A stretch of DNA of 64,000 nucleotides from Anagrus nilaparvatae (GCA_022575985.1 JAKSXM010000147.1:20866001-20930000); one strand, 5' to 3'. Positions 22,471-31,945 are shown, counted from the stretch's first letter. A program made the numbers and translations. The notes: generated by a model from the letters alone, not told the origin.

Positions 22471-23883
22471 TTATTCTGATAAATTCATGCAGGCTTCTAG
22501 TTCTATTGGCCTATATGTTTTATTTCTACCTACTACTTTGATTATTAAAATTGACATATTAATGATGGTTAATGCAAATGTGATGACTAATACAGTTTCA
22601 AACTTATGTTCTTCTAGCGTTGTTCTCCATGATTTCTTCACTACTGGTTTCATGGTTGGTATTGTTACTTTTTGAGTTGTAGTGATAAATCTGGCCACAT
22701 CTTTAATATACAAACTTCCTGTAGGAATAATTATTTTTGGATCTTCATTTCCGTTACCCTTGTAAATATTATTACCTATAGTCATTTCACAAGATGATGG
22801 CAATTTAACCAATCCAAATCCTGAAAGTCTTTTTACTTGATTGTAACCATTGCATTTTATTTTTGCTTTTGTTTCTTCTATCATAGAATACAGTATGCCT
22901 CCTTGAACTACTTCTAATTTTGATTCGTTACTGTATCCTTCTTCTCTAGGACAGGACATCTTGTTTCTTAGGAGCAGCTCAGCCTCACAATTGACGTCTA
23001 AACTGATTATAGGTGTCATTTTCAAATATATGTTGTTTGACCTACATTCAATATTTTTATTTTTTTCTCGTTCTGATAAATAAAATGTTCTGTGACCTGA
23101 CCTATCTATTCCTATATAATCATTATTATTTAAAACTTTTGTATAAATATTATTATTATGGCCTATATTGGTGAATGATGGTAACCTATGAAGTTTGTAT
23201 AACGAATATTCGTCCTTCTGTATCGTTGGAACATTTATCATAAATGCTAAAGTCCTATTGTTCAATTTGATTACTTTGAAATCAACTATGTAGTTGCATT
23301 GATCCACTGGTAACAGTTCTTCATTAAAAACATTGTTTAAGTGTTTTTTTATACTAACCCAGTCTATGCTGTTAAAAAATTCTTTTGGGGTTTCTTGATT
23401 GGCTATGGATGTCATGGTTTTTGCCAAAAAATCAAACTCTTTAGCTATTTCGAGAGTGTCTTCTAAAGTTATATTTGCCCCTTGTAATTCTGCATGAACA
23501 TTTTTGAATTTTCTCTGTGCCTTGTTGACAAAGAATAAAGCTCTTGGGTTTTCTGTTAGTTTCATTTGTGTTTCACTTAGTAGTTTGCTGAAAACGTAAT
23601 TTTCTTCTGTCTCTATTTTTGTCATTGCTTCTCTGTATTTAGAACTCGTTAAAATAAGTTCGCTAACGTTGGCTTTCACTTGCTTTAGATATTGCAAGAA
23701 TACTTCATCAACCATTTTCCTATCTATTAACGTAAAAATAATAAGTGGATCATTAATTACTTTTACTTTACCCATTCTTTCAAATATAATTCCTGCATTA
23801 TTTCCAATTGTTAGTACTGTGGGTCTATTATTTGACCCATCTACTGCATATAGTAAAAACATAAGACCTAGTAGTAACTGCAT
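22471..23883 (-). CDS. env: Baculovirus-F/errantivirus-type envelope protein (470 aa)
   Basis: Features in order: a hydrophobic signal peptide (residues 1-15), a conserved N-terminal block with GIIFERMGKVKVI as seen at the start of F/errantivirus Env proteins, a long helical middle with coiled-coil character, a Cys-rich region (about 270-390) with KIKCNGYN and GFGLVKLPSSC motifs typical of the Baculo_F family, and a C-terminal transmembrane helix (near 435-455) with a short tail. I see no clear RXXR furin site. An acceptor (TTTCTTTAAG, ending at 23891) lies seven bases before the ATG, consistent with a spliced env mRNA. The family mediates membrane fusion. The ORF is intact. It lies about 210 bp downstream of a second, unrelated glycoprotein gene. 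Confidence 0.8.
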   Translation of the reverse strand: MQLLLGLMFLLYAVDGSNNRPTVLTIGNNAGIIFERMGKVKVINDPLIIFTLIDRKMVDEVFLQYLKQVKANVSELILTSSKYREAMTKIETEENYVFSKLLSETQMKLTENPRALFFVNKAQRKFKNVHAELQGANITLEDTLEIAKEFDFLAKTMTSIANQETPKEFFNSIDWVSIKKHLNNVFNEELLPVDQCNYIVDFKVIKLNNRTLAFMINVPTIQKDEYSLYKLHRLPSFTNIGHNNNIYTKVLNNNDYIGIDRSGHRTFYLSEREKNKNIECRSNNIYLKMTPIISLDVNCEAELLLRNKMSCPREEGYSNESKLEVVQGGILYSMIEETKAKIKCNGYNQVKRLSGFGLVKLPSSCEMTIGNNIYKGNGNEDPKIIIPTGSLYIKDVARFITTTQKVTIPTMKPVVKKSWRTTLEEHKFETVLVITFALTIINMSILIIKVVGRNKTYRPIELEACMNLSE

Positions 23884-24096
23884 GTTTCACCTTAAAGAAA
23901 TAAAAAAAATAAAGATTATTTTAACTTAATTATTTTATCAATAATTTTTGAGATTTTATTTTATGCTTATTCTATAAAACCATTACCAATAAATTTAGAC
24001 CATTATACCAAGAAATTTTACCCAGGAAAAGAAAAGTTTATAGTATAAGAAGTATCAAAACAAAATAAATTTTATGCTTTATATCAATTTTTATTT

Positions 24097-26106
24097 TCAA
24101 TTTCTCCTCTCTCTTTCGATATCTTGATTATTTTCTTGCCCTCCTATAGTTAAACCTAACAGTGGATACATCGGTGTATAATTACTGGCTTCTACTTGTA
24201 ACGTAGGTGCCGTTGGTTCTGCTTCTGTAAGATGCTCATTCACTTCAGTAGGTACTTGATCTCTTTCATCCCGAATTCCTTGTCCTAAATGAATTAACAA
24301 TTGTGTGACTGAATCCCAGATTGCTCCTATCAAATAAAGTGATATCCCATATATGTTATATAATGTAATAGTGTGGATTATAGTATCTGCACAAAACTTT
24401 ATTAGCCTGGCTACCATTATTAATCCTAATATACCTGCTGAAGCCGTCCCAAAGGACATAAATCTTCCCCAAAAATGCTCCCAAGTAGTTTGAATGATTT
24501 TTTTGATGGATTCTGCATCAAAAAGAAAAGATGGGTTAATTTTATCACCTGTGATATTATGTCCCATCATTCCTCTTGCCACACTGTTTAAAACCGCCGA
24601 TTTTTCTAATGGAAATCGCATATATTCTTTTAAACTTTTCAACTGTTCTGGAGTGTAAATCCCTGCTTCAGCTAAGTTTTTGGGATCTACATACTTCCAA
24701 GTTTCCTGTGTTCCTGGCTGTAATACTTGTGGTTTCTTGCCCTCTGAAATTCCAGGAGAGAATTTGTACCACATTTCTCCTAAAAAGAACATACTTGGAA
24801 CTAGACTACTGCATTCTACTGATGTACCAGTTTTTGTTAGAATGTGTGTCCTTGGTGCCATAAAATATTCTTCTCCATCTTTATATACCGGAAGCTCTTG
24901 ATAACACGATGTAGTTTTTCTATATTTTACCGGGACGCTGATGCACTTAATAATATTCACACTTTCTCCTGCGACTAATCCTATAAAACCAGGGCCACCT
25001 GTCACTTGGTAAGCGAAATTTGCTGGATCCAGTAAGGCCAAATTTAAAGCATTTGCTATTATTTTTCTCTCCAAGTTGCATTTCTGTAAAGTAACGTCAT
25101 GATATAAATTTTTTAATTGCATTTTATAATGTTTTTCTACGTATAAAAATTTAGAATTCATATAAGCCATTAAATCCAAATTTTCCGGTGAAGTAGATTC
25201 TTGAACTTCTAAATATTCTGGATTTTCCATCTCTACAATAAAAATCCTTGGGTCATCTGTTCTTATGAATTCGTTTGAACAAGCTGAAAATTTTCCTTTA
25301 GCAGTAAAAGCAAACATTATTGATGATTCTAAGGCATATACGGGATTTTCAATTTTCTGTGGGTCGATAATTTTATCCACTGGACCTGCATATAATTTTG
25401 AATACTTTTCTGTGCACCTGTCCCTTGGAGCTGCATTCCAAAAAGCAAATTCCCCATATAAATCTATACATTGTTCTGAATTTAATTTACATTTTACACC
25501 AGTATTTAGTATAACATTATTGTTGTCAATGTCCACTGTGGCTTGATAATCTTCTATAGTTACCTTTATCCAACCATCTACAATAACTTCATTCCAAGTT
25601 CCATAAGGGTCTGAATAATATCCATTTATGCAGCTAGCACCTTTGTCCCCTCTATGACCTGCTAGTTGGACTGGCATAGATCTTGAACTATTTGGATTCA
25701 GATTTGGTACTAAAATTTGATTTCTGAAATGAAAACTTAACGTATTATGCATTGTATCACATTGCATTCTAGTTACATGCTCAATGTAAGATACTTTTCC
25801 ACCCTCTACACCAGTAATTCTCGTTCTTTTGTACCAGGCAGCATCACAATAAGCAATTTCTCTAGTAACCTCTACTTTGCAAATTCTTACTTGTACTTTT
25901 GCATAATCATTAAGTTGAACTAGCGCTACTTTAGTTTTTTCTATCTGCACTTTGGGATTCATAGCTACATGACATTCTCCTATGTCTATTAATGAGAATG
26001 TTGAAATGTTGTTGTATTGTTGAGCACAATCAAAGGCTATTATTGATTTTTCAGCTCCCCATATACTTGAAATTAAAGTTGCTACCAAAAATACGATCAA
26101 ACTCAT
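24097..26106 (-). CDS. Second envelope: mononega/chuvirus-G-like glycoprotein (669 aa)
   Basis: Begins with a signal peptide (residues 1-17) followed by the FDC-x6-NISTFSLIDIGEC block that I associate with chuvirus-like glycoproteins and their copies in arthropod retroelements. Many Cys residues and several N-x-S/T sites lie in the ectodomain. Near residues 560-620 are two hydrophobic stretches (ASAGILGLIMVARLI and ISLYLIGAIW), the membrane anchor region, and the tail is acidic and Pro/Thr-rich. The ATG follows directly after a strong acceptor (TTTTGTTTTCAG). It is 310 bp downstream of pol, the normal env position. The class (class III-like fusion protein) is inferred from the N-terminal signature alone. 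It is not similar to the F-like envelope next to it. The ORF is intact. Confidence 0.65.
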   Translation of the reverse strand: MSLIVFLVATLISSIWGAEKSIIAFDCAQQYNNISTFSLIDIGECHVAMNPKVQIEKTKVALVQLNDYAKVQVRICKVEVTREIAYCDAAWYKRTRITGVEGGKVSYIEHVTRMQCDTMHNTLSFHFRNQILVPNLNPNSSRSMPVQLAGHRGDKGASCINGYYSDPYGTWNEVIVDGWIKVTIEDYQATVDIDNNNVILNTGVKCKLNSEQCIDLYGEFAFWNAAPRDRCTEKYSKLYAGPVDKIIDPQKIENPVYALESSIMFAFTAKGKFSACSNEFIRTDDPRIFIVEMENPEYLEVQESTSPENLDLMAYMNSKFLYVEKHYKMQLKNLYHDVTLQKCNLERKIIANALNLALLDPANFAYQVTGGPGFIGLVAGESVNIIKCISVPVKYRKTTSCYQELPVYKDGEEYFMAPRTHILTKTGTSVECSSLVPSMFFLGEMWYKFSPGISEGKKPQVLQPGTQETWKYVDPKNLAEAGIYTPEQLKSLKEYMRFPLEKSAVLNSVARGMMGHNITGDKINPSFLFDAESIKKIIQTTWEHFWGRFMSFGTASAGILGLIMVARLIKFCADTIIHTITLYNIYGISLYLIGAIWDSVTQLLIHLGQGIRDERDQVPTEVNEHLTEAEPTAPTLQVEASNYTPMYPLLGLTIGGQENNQDIERERRN

Positions 26107-26149
26107 CTGAAAACAAAATAAACTTATTTTAAAATTATGCGTTTTTATA

Positions 26150-26356
26150 CCTTATAACGCAAAAGCGTGAATTGTCTAAGTTAGCGCATTTTGTATAGTA
26201 CTTTCATTTTTACTTTGCGTTAAAAGACTACTTTAACGCAAATGCGATAACTGCTTGAGTTAACGCTTTTGGTATCTTACTTTTAATTTCTTATTTTGTG
26301 TTAACGACTAGACTTAACGCAATTGCGCTAACTGTCTTAATATCGCATTTCATTAA
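26150..26356 (-). promoter_or_regulatory. CGCATTTGCG-type motif cluster between pol and env
   Basis: On + the gap reads TAACGCAAAAGCG (26154), GTTAGCGCATTTTG (26180), TTAACGCAAATGCGATAA (26233-26250), TTAACGCTTTTG (26260), TTAACGCAATTGCGCTAA (26314-26331) and TATCGCATTTCATTAA (26341). The 26233 copy is an exact 18-bp complement of the motif repeated in the LTRs. It lies upstream of the G-like env, in what would be intron sequence of its spliced mRNA. Confidence 0.65.
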
Positions 26357-26416
26357 CTCTATTAAAATTTACCAACTTATTTTATAAACTATATTTATAA
26401 TTCCACTCTCTTTTTA

Positions 26417-29400
26417 TTATCCTTCTAGTGCAAACTTAGGTTTTATATACGAATGCTGTAACCTATTTCCATTTACTACGCTAAATTTATTTTTACCAGT
26501 TTTTATTTTTACATTTCCATTTTTATAATTATTGATTACAGCATATGGCCCTTTATACTGATCCTTTAACTTACGTATTTTACCTCCTTGCAATAAGAAA
26601 ACACTTTCACCAATCTTGAAAATATGCTCTAACAAGTTTTGATCATAGCGCTCTTTCGATTTTTCTTTGGCTTTTATTACATTTTCTTTTGCAATTTTTT
26701 GTACCTTGTTCAAAGTTGTTATTAGATTAGTTAAATATGCATCTACAGTGTTTTCATTTTCGATTGGTTCCTTGATTTCAGAAGGTGTTCTTGCTAAACG
26801 TCCAAACATTAATTCAAAAGGAGTCGCTTTTGTGGATTCGTGCACCATGGAATTGTAGGAAAAAGTTGCCAATTCTACATAATCATCCCAGTCATCCTCA
26901 TTGTTATTTACAAATACTTTTAAGAACTGACCAAGGGTATGATGCATCCGTTCCACAGGATTTGACCTTGGTGTATATGCACACGTTCTTATTTGCTTGA
27001 TTTTGAACTGCTTAGCTACTGCTGCGAATAGTTTTGACATAAAGTTTGCACCCCTGTCTGAAACCAAGGTCTGCGGAGCCCCAAAAACGGTTATATATCT
27101 CTTCACAAATGCATCGGCTACCGTACTAGCTTGTGAATCAGGCAATGGTACTGCAACACTGTATTTAATCAATGTATCCTGCATAGTAAAAATAACGGTA
27201 TTTAATTTTTTTGTTGTAGTTAAAGGTCCTACTATATCGATACTCAATTTCTGCCCTGCTTGTGTAGGAGTGTCGGTAATCTGCATTTTATTTTTAACTT
27301 TTCGCCTTACCAATTTCTTTAATTGACAGGTTAAACACTGCCTGATATAGTCTTGTATTTCATCCCTCATATTTTCCCAGCTGTATTTGGTTCTTAGACG
27401 TTTGTAAGTTTTCAAAAATGCACGATGACCAGAGACTAAGGTGTCATGAGCGTCCTTAATTAATGCCTCTCTTTCTGATGGATGTGGCACTCTTACCTCT
27501 CCTAAACAAACTATGATTTTTGTATCTTCATTGCCTTGTAGAGTTTTCTTCAATTTTCTGAGAACTTCAAGCCATTCTATAAAATTAATTCTGTTCGACT
27601 TAGCTATGCTGAATGACTTGATTCCATATTCCTTTAACAGAGTTTTTAAATTATTAAACAATTTTGACATATTTTCACTTACCTCTGTCATAGAAATAGG
27701 ATCACTTTCTCTAATAGGTAGTAAAATATGATACCTACTACCTATTTTAATAACTTTTGGTTCACCAATTATTAAATTTAAATTTATCGGTATTTTATTT
27801 AAGGCATCAAGCTCTAAAGCGCCAGTACAAACAGGTTTACCGGAAGATGTTACGAAGTAGGCCCAGTTGTCCTTTCGCATGAAAATTTTGTCCCTATTAT
27901 AGACAAAATTATCCGCTTTCACCAACTCCCTAAAATTATTTAATTCCGTAGTATTTAAGTCAGCATTTGCAAATGGCAAATCTTCCAATACTTCGGGATT
28001 ATTTAATTCTTCTCCTACTACTTCAGAATTGAAATCGAAAGTGTTATTTAAAATTTCACTGATACCTGCTTCTCCTTCCTCTCTGTTTTCACTTTTGCTT
28101 TCAGCTTGGTTCTCTCTTTCTTTTACTTGTTTTTCTCTTTTCTTTCTTCTACTAGGCATTAATGCTTCGATTGCCTCTTGATATTTCAAACTTTGTGCCC
28201 CTCTTCTAGTCTGCATTCTAGTTCTAAGTGTTAGTAAACGCTTTTTCTTAGGTTGCCGTATTTCTTCTTCCTGAAAAGTATAAATACGAGATACTCTTAC
28301 CGGTACAGCTTCGAAATACAACACTGGATTTCTTGAAAGTGCATCCGCGTTAACATTACTTGCTCCGTCTTTAAAAATGAACTCGTATTCGTAGTCTGCT
28401 ATTCTTAGTCTCCAACGTGCTACTCGTGAGTTAGGATCTTTCTTTGACTGCATAAAACTTAAAGCTCTATGATCACTTACTAAATAAAATTTCTTACCAT
28501 ATAAATAAGGTCTAAAATATTCCACACCCCATACGACAGCGAGTGCTTCTTGGTCTGTTACTGAGTATTTTTGCTCCGCTTCATTTAAAACTCTTGAAGC
28601 ACAAGCTACTGGCAAATCTTTACCTATTTCACCTTGAGAAAGTACTGCACCTAAAGCCACTCCGCTTGCATCCGTTGTAAGGACAAATTCGCGGCTAAAA
28701 TCCGGATATTGCAGAATTGGAGCTTCACATAATTTTCTTTTCAATATTTCAAATGCTTCTTGAGCCTTATCACTCCAAATGAACTCTTGATCCTTTTTAA
28801 GCAATGATGTAAGTGGTTTAGCAATTTTAGCGAACTGTGGTATATGTCTCCTGTAATAAGATGTTATTCCTAAAAATTGTTTAACATTTTTAGGCGTAGC
28901 TGGTACTGGAAACTTTTCAACTGCTTCAAGCTTCTTTGGATTTGGTTTTACTCCATCCTTGGAAATGACATGACCTAAATAGGTTACTTCAGTTTGTAAA
29001 AAGAAACATTTTTCTGGCTGCAATTTTAGATTGGCTTCCCTTAAGCGTCTCATTACTTCTTTTATTAATTCTAACAGCTTTTCTAAAGTCTTGGCATGTA
29101 TTAGGAAATCATCAATATATGCTATTACTCCTTCCAAATCTCTAAATAGCATTTGGATCAGCCGCATAAAACTACTTGGACTATTCTTTGCACCGAATGG
29201 TACCCTAGTGTACTCATATAGTCCATACATGGTGGCAAATGCAGTTTTATGCCTGTCCTTTTTGTGGATTAGGATTTGATGAAAACCAGAACTCAAATCG
29301 AGCGAACAGAAGTACTTTGAGCCATTTATGCTGTCCAGAAGGTCCAATAAATTTGGTAAAGGGTACTGGTCAGAGATAGTTTTATCATTTAGTCGCCTCA

Positions 29401-31042
29401 AATCCAAAACTAAACGATGTTTTACTATCCCCTGGCTGTTTGGTTTCTTCGGTACTAACATTATTGGATGGCTATACGATGAATGTGATGGTGTAATTAT
29501 ACCTTCTGCCAAAAGCTTATTTAATTGTTCTTTTAACTCTTCTGCTAAAAAAGGTGAAATTCTATACATTCTAGAAGTAATTGGTACCTCATCAACAGTA
29601 AAAATTCTATGTTGAAAAACGTTTGTAAACGAAAGAGGTTCCCCTGGTATATGAAATACATCTGCATTTTCTTCCAGAATTTTCTCAACAATTTTCTTAT
29701 CCTCATCATTTAAATGGCCTAAATTTGATAATTCCTTCACCTTATCGACTCTTTGTTCAGGCGTTAGCTCCATATACAGGATCCTTTCATTATTATTTAA
29801 TTCTTTTCTAACTTCATTTATTAAATCTTTGATCTGTTTTAAAAATTGCATATTATTTGATAAATTATCCATTTCAATAATAGTATTTAAATTATCAAAT
29901 GGCTCAATAAATTCATATAGCTTACAATGGTTGACCTCATTTATTATATTGTTAATAATTGCCATAAAATCATTTTTATATTTTACCTTTTTAGTAAACA
30001 GTGATTCGTTTACTAACCCTTCTAGTATATTGAGATGCTCTATACATAATTCCTCTTCTTTCTCAGTTTCTCTTTCATTTATACTTTCACTATCGCTTCC
30101 TTTTTTACTTTCTGTCCTTCTTGTTCTCAAACTGTTTTGTGACTTGCCTGAACGGTCTGCCTGTTGCCAGTTTTCATGCCTAGAACTTTTTTTATTATAA
30201 AACTTTAACTGTATTTCATGAAATTTTGTCTTATTGCTTACAAGACTTTTACTTTCAACTGTATTTACGTTATTTACTACATTATTTTTATTCAAAACAG
30301 TTTTACTATTATTTACTTGATACATAGTAAAATAAATTATCCACCACATTACAAAATTTAATAATTTTACTATTATTACAAAATTAATTACAATAAAATT
30401 CACACACTCTAAAATTTCTGCAGTATTGTTGTACACATCTGTAGTTTTTTTATCGACCACTACAAGATCCCTGTTTGAAAAACTTTTCAACAGAGGCTTT
30501 TTATTTATAACTTCATCTGCAGTTTTCTCTTCTACTGCAGGAGCCCCTTCTGAAAAATTTTTCATCAAAGGCCTTTTATTTATAATCTCATCTGCAGTTT
30601 TCTCCACTACTGCAGGAGCTCTACCCGAAAATTCTTCCACCAAAGGCTTTTCATTTATAAACTCATCTGCAGTTTTCTCTACTACAGGAGCCTTTTTGGA
30701 AAAATTTTCTAAACTGGTTTTTCTATTTAATGCCACTTCTGCAGTTTTCTCCGCTACTGCAGGATCCATGTTTGAAAATTCCTCCAACAAAGGCCTTTTA
30801 TTTAAAAACTCATCTGCAGTTTTCTCTACTACAGGAGCCTTATTGGAAAAATTTTCTAACCTGGTTTTACTACTTAATGCCACTTCTGCAGTTTTCTCCG
30901 CTACTGCAGGATCCATGTTTGAAAATTCCTCCAACAAAGGCCTTTTATTTATAAACTCATCTGCAGTTTTCTCTACTACAGGAGCCTTATTGGAAAAATT
31001 TTCTTTCATGGGTTCATTATTTTGCAATTTGCTTGCTTTACT
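26417..31042 (-). CDS. pol: Pol: RT, RNase H and integrase, with an N-terminal repeat and membrane segment
   Basis: The open frame is in a different phase from pro and overlaps its stop by a few bases, so it is probably expressed by frameshift; a non-AUG position at 31027 gives 1,536 residues. Residues 1-190 are eight tandem 24-25-residue units (consensus FSN-x2-P-V-EKTADE). Residues about 203-233 are a strongly hydrophobic, Trp-containing stretch. Then come a charged linker, RT with LDLSSGFHQI and the catalytic YIDD near residue 635, RNase H with TDASG near 784, and integrase with the HHCC zinc finger near 1192-1225 and the catalytic Asp (SIDIVGP, ~1262), Asp (SDRGANF, ~1323) and Glu (NPVERMH, ~1357). 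All catalytic motifs are present. Ty3/gypsy type. The repeats and hydrophobic segment are not usual parts of Pol. Confidence 0.95.
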   Translation of the reverse strand, partial: SKASKLQNNEPMKENFSNKAPVVEKTADEFINKRPLLEEFSNMDPAVAEKTAEVALSSKTRLENFSNKAPVVEKTADEFLNKRPLLEEFSNMDPAVAEKTAEVALNRKTSLENFSKKAPVVEKTADEFINEKPLVEEFSGRAPAVVEKTADEIINKRPLMKNFSEGAPAVEEKTADEVINKKPLLKSFSNRDLVVVDKKTTDVYNNTAEILECVNFIVINFVIIVKLLNFVMWWIIYFTMYQVNNSKTVLNKNNVVNNVNTVESKSLVSNKTKFHEIQLKFYNKKSSRHENWQQADRSGKSQNSLRTRRTESKKGSDSESINERETEKEEELCIEHLNILEGLVNESLFTKKVKYKNDFMAIINNIINEVNHCKLYEFIEPFDNLNTIIEMDNLSNNMQFLKQIKDLINEVRKELNNNERILYMELTPEQRVDKVKELSNLGHLNDEDKKIVEKILEENADVFHIPGEPLSFTNVFQHRIFTVDEVPITSRMYRISPFLAEELKEQLNKLLAEGIITPSHSSYSHPIMLVPKKPNSQGIVKHRLVLDLRRLNDKTISDQYPLPNLLDLLDSINGSKYFCSLDLSSGFHQILIHKKDRHKTAFATMYGLYEYTRVPFGAKNSPSSFMRLIQMLFRDLEGVIAYIDDFLIHAKTLEKLLELIKEVMRRLREANLKLQPEKCFFLQTEVTYLGHVISKDGVKPNPKKLEAVEKFPVPATPKNVKQFLGITSYYRRHIPQFAKIAKPLTSLLKKDQEFIWSDKAQEAFEILKRKLCEAPILQYPDFSREFVLTTDASGVALGAVLSQGEIGKDLPVACASRVLNEAEQKYSVTDQEALAVVWGVEYFRPYLYGKKFYLVSDHRALSFMQSKKDPNSRVARWRLRIADYEYEFIFKDGASNVNADALSRNPVLYFEAVPVRVSRIYTFQEEEIRQPKKKRLLTLRTRMQTRRGAQSLKYQEAIEALMPSRRKKREKQVKERENQAESKSENREEGEAGISEILNNTFDFNSEVVGEELNNPEVLEDLPFANADLNTTELNNFRELVKADNFVYNRDKIFMRKDNWAYFVTSSGKPVCTGALELDALNKIPINLNLIIGEPKVIKIGSRYHILLPIRESDPISMTEVSENMSKLFNNLKTLLKEYGIKSFSIAKSNRINFIEWLEVLRKLKKTLQGNEDTKIIVCLGEVRVPHPSEREALIKDAHDTLVSGHRAFLKTYKRLRTKYSWENMRDEIQDYIRQCLTCQLKKLVRRKVKNKMQITDTPTQAGQKLSIDIVGPLTTTKKLNTVIFTMQDTLIKYSVAVPLPDSQASTVADAFVKRYITVFGAPQTLVSDRGANFMSKLFAAVAKQFKIKQIRTCAYTPRSNPVERMHHTLGQFLKVFVNNNEDDWDDYVELATFSYNSMVHESTKATPFELMFGRLARTPSEIKEPIENENTVDAYLTNLITTLNKVQKIAKENVIKAKEKSKERYDQNLLEHIFKIGESVFLLQGGKIRKLKDQYKGPYAVINNYKNGNVKIKTGKNKFSVVNGNRLQHSYIKPKFALEG
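30480..31020 (-). repeat. Tandem ~73-bp coding repeats in the Pol N-terminus
   Basis: Eight units of 24-25 codons encode the FSN-x2-P-V-EKTADE peptide. The first four form a duplicated two-unit block that is almost identical at the DNA level (30690-30780 versus 30820-30930), so it expanded recently. All units keep the frame. Confidence 0.9.
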
Positions 31043-31733
31043 TTAATAATTTATTTGCACCTTTTAATGCTACTATAATTTTTTTCTTTAAACTATTGTC
31101 CCTACTTATTACTTGCCTAGCTGTTTTAACTTTTTTGCTATTCTTTTTATTTTTAATTTTTACTTTTAGAGTAGGAGATTTTTTTCTTTTAATCTGTTCT
31201 CCCACTCTTACTACCTGAGTTATACAATCGTTCTTGTCTTCTCTGGCCTTTATCACCACCTCTTCTGATGTAAATTTTAATACCTCGTTGTTTGACTGGA
31301 AGGGGTATTTTTGTCCTTGAAGCACTAAACAGCGTTCATCAAAATATAGTCTCGCTTTGTTGCCTTCTAAAAACTTATTTCCTATCAGCCCTGTTTCTTG
31401 AATTGGAAAATTATTTTCTACAACATGAAATTTTGTTAAAATTCCGCAAATTTTTATTTCTATACTTCCCAATGACTTGACTGCAGGGTCTGAAATTCCA
31501 ATTAGCTTAACTATTTCATTTTTACAAATTTTTACCTTATCTGGCACTGCTTTTTGCTTCAATAGATTTGCGCTGGCTCCTGAATCCAAGAGGTAGTCAA
31601 TTTCTTTACCTAGGCTGGCAGAAGATAAGACGACTGTTGGCGCGTTGCTATTTCGACTTAGATGGATTGTGTGTTCGACGTACTGGGAGCCTCCCGATTT
31701 GCGCCCATCGGTTGGCTGCTGCCGTTTCCCTAA
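31038..31733 (-). CDS. pro: Retroviral-type aspartic protease
   Basis: An open frame of 231 codons in the -1 phase relative to the zinc-knuckle frame of gag. The active-site motif LLDSGASANLL lies about 50 residues in (near 31590), and the second conserved turn GLIGNKFL is near 31410, matching a single-domain retropepsin. The C-terminus is Lys-rich. No Met is needed if it is made by frameshifting from gag; the first ATG-like position is not a credible start because it lies at the active site. It cleaves the Gag-Pol polyprotein. The frame overlaps pol by a few bases. Confidence 0.85.
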   Translation of the reverse strand, partial: LGKRQQPTDGRKSGGSQYVEHTIHLSRNSNAPTVVLSSASLGKEIDYLLDSGASANLLKQKAVPDKVKICKNEIVKLIGISDPAVKSLGSIEIKICGILTKFHVVENNFPIQETGLIGNKFLEGNKARLYFDERCLVLQGQKYPFQSNNEVLKFTSEEVVIKAREDKNDCITQVVRVGEQIKRKKSPTLKVKIKNKKNSKKVKTARQVISRDNSLKKKIIVALKGANKLLK

Positions 31734-31945
31734 TTATTTTCCTCTGCCCTTCTTGTATCGGCAGTCCTTGATCTGCAAAAACGAGCTGTATGTCCTTTTC
31801 TCTTACAGTTATGGCACTCCATTTGCTGACGCTTAACTATCCACTCCGGTTTGTTCGGATTACCAGGATTAGTCCAACAATTTTCCTTGACATGACCATT
31901 CTTAGAACAATGGCTGCACTTTAATTGCCCTCTATTTTCTTTTTA
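31730..31945 (-). pseudogene. gag: Gag C-terminal zinc knuckles behind an in-frame stop
   Basis: Downstream of the TAA at 31943-31945 the same frame continues for about 70 codons with two CCHC knuckles, CSHCSKNGHVKENC and CHNCKRKGHTARFC, ending at a TAG (31730-31732). These are nucleocapsid modules that bind genomic RNA. Either the TAA is a lesion of this copy or it is a programmed readthrough stop; one copy cannot decide. Confidence 0.8.

Noticed and set aside
22471..26106. The two envelope ORFs as one glycoprotein split by a frameshift
   Set aside because: Each has its own signal peptide, splice acceptor, ATG and C-terminal membrane anchor, and their motifs belong to different families.
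30426..31046. 206-residue + strand ORF opposite the Pol repeats
   Set aside because: It is the antisense shadow of the tandem repeats in pol; repeat periodicity keeps it open. The - strand frame continues into RT and is the real one.
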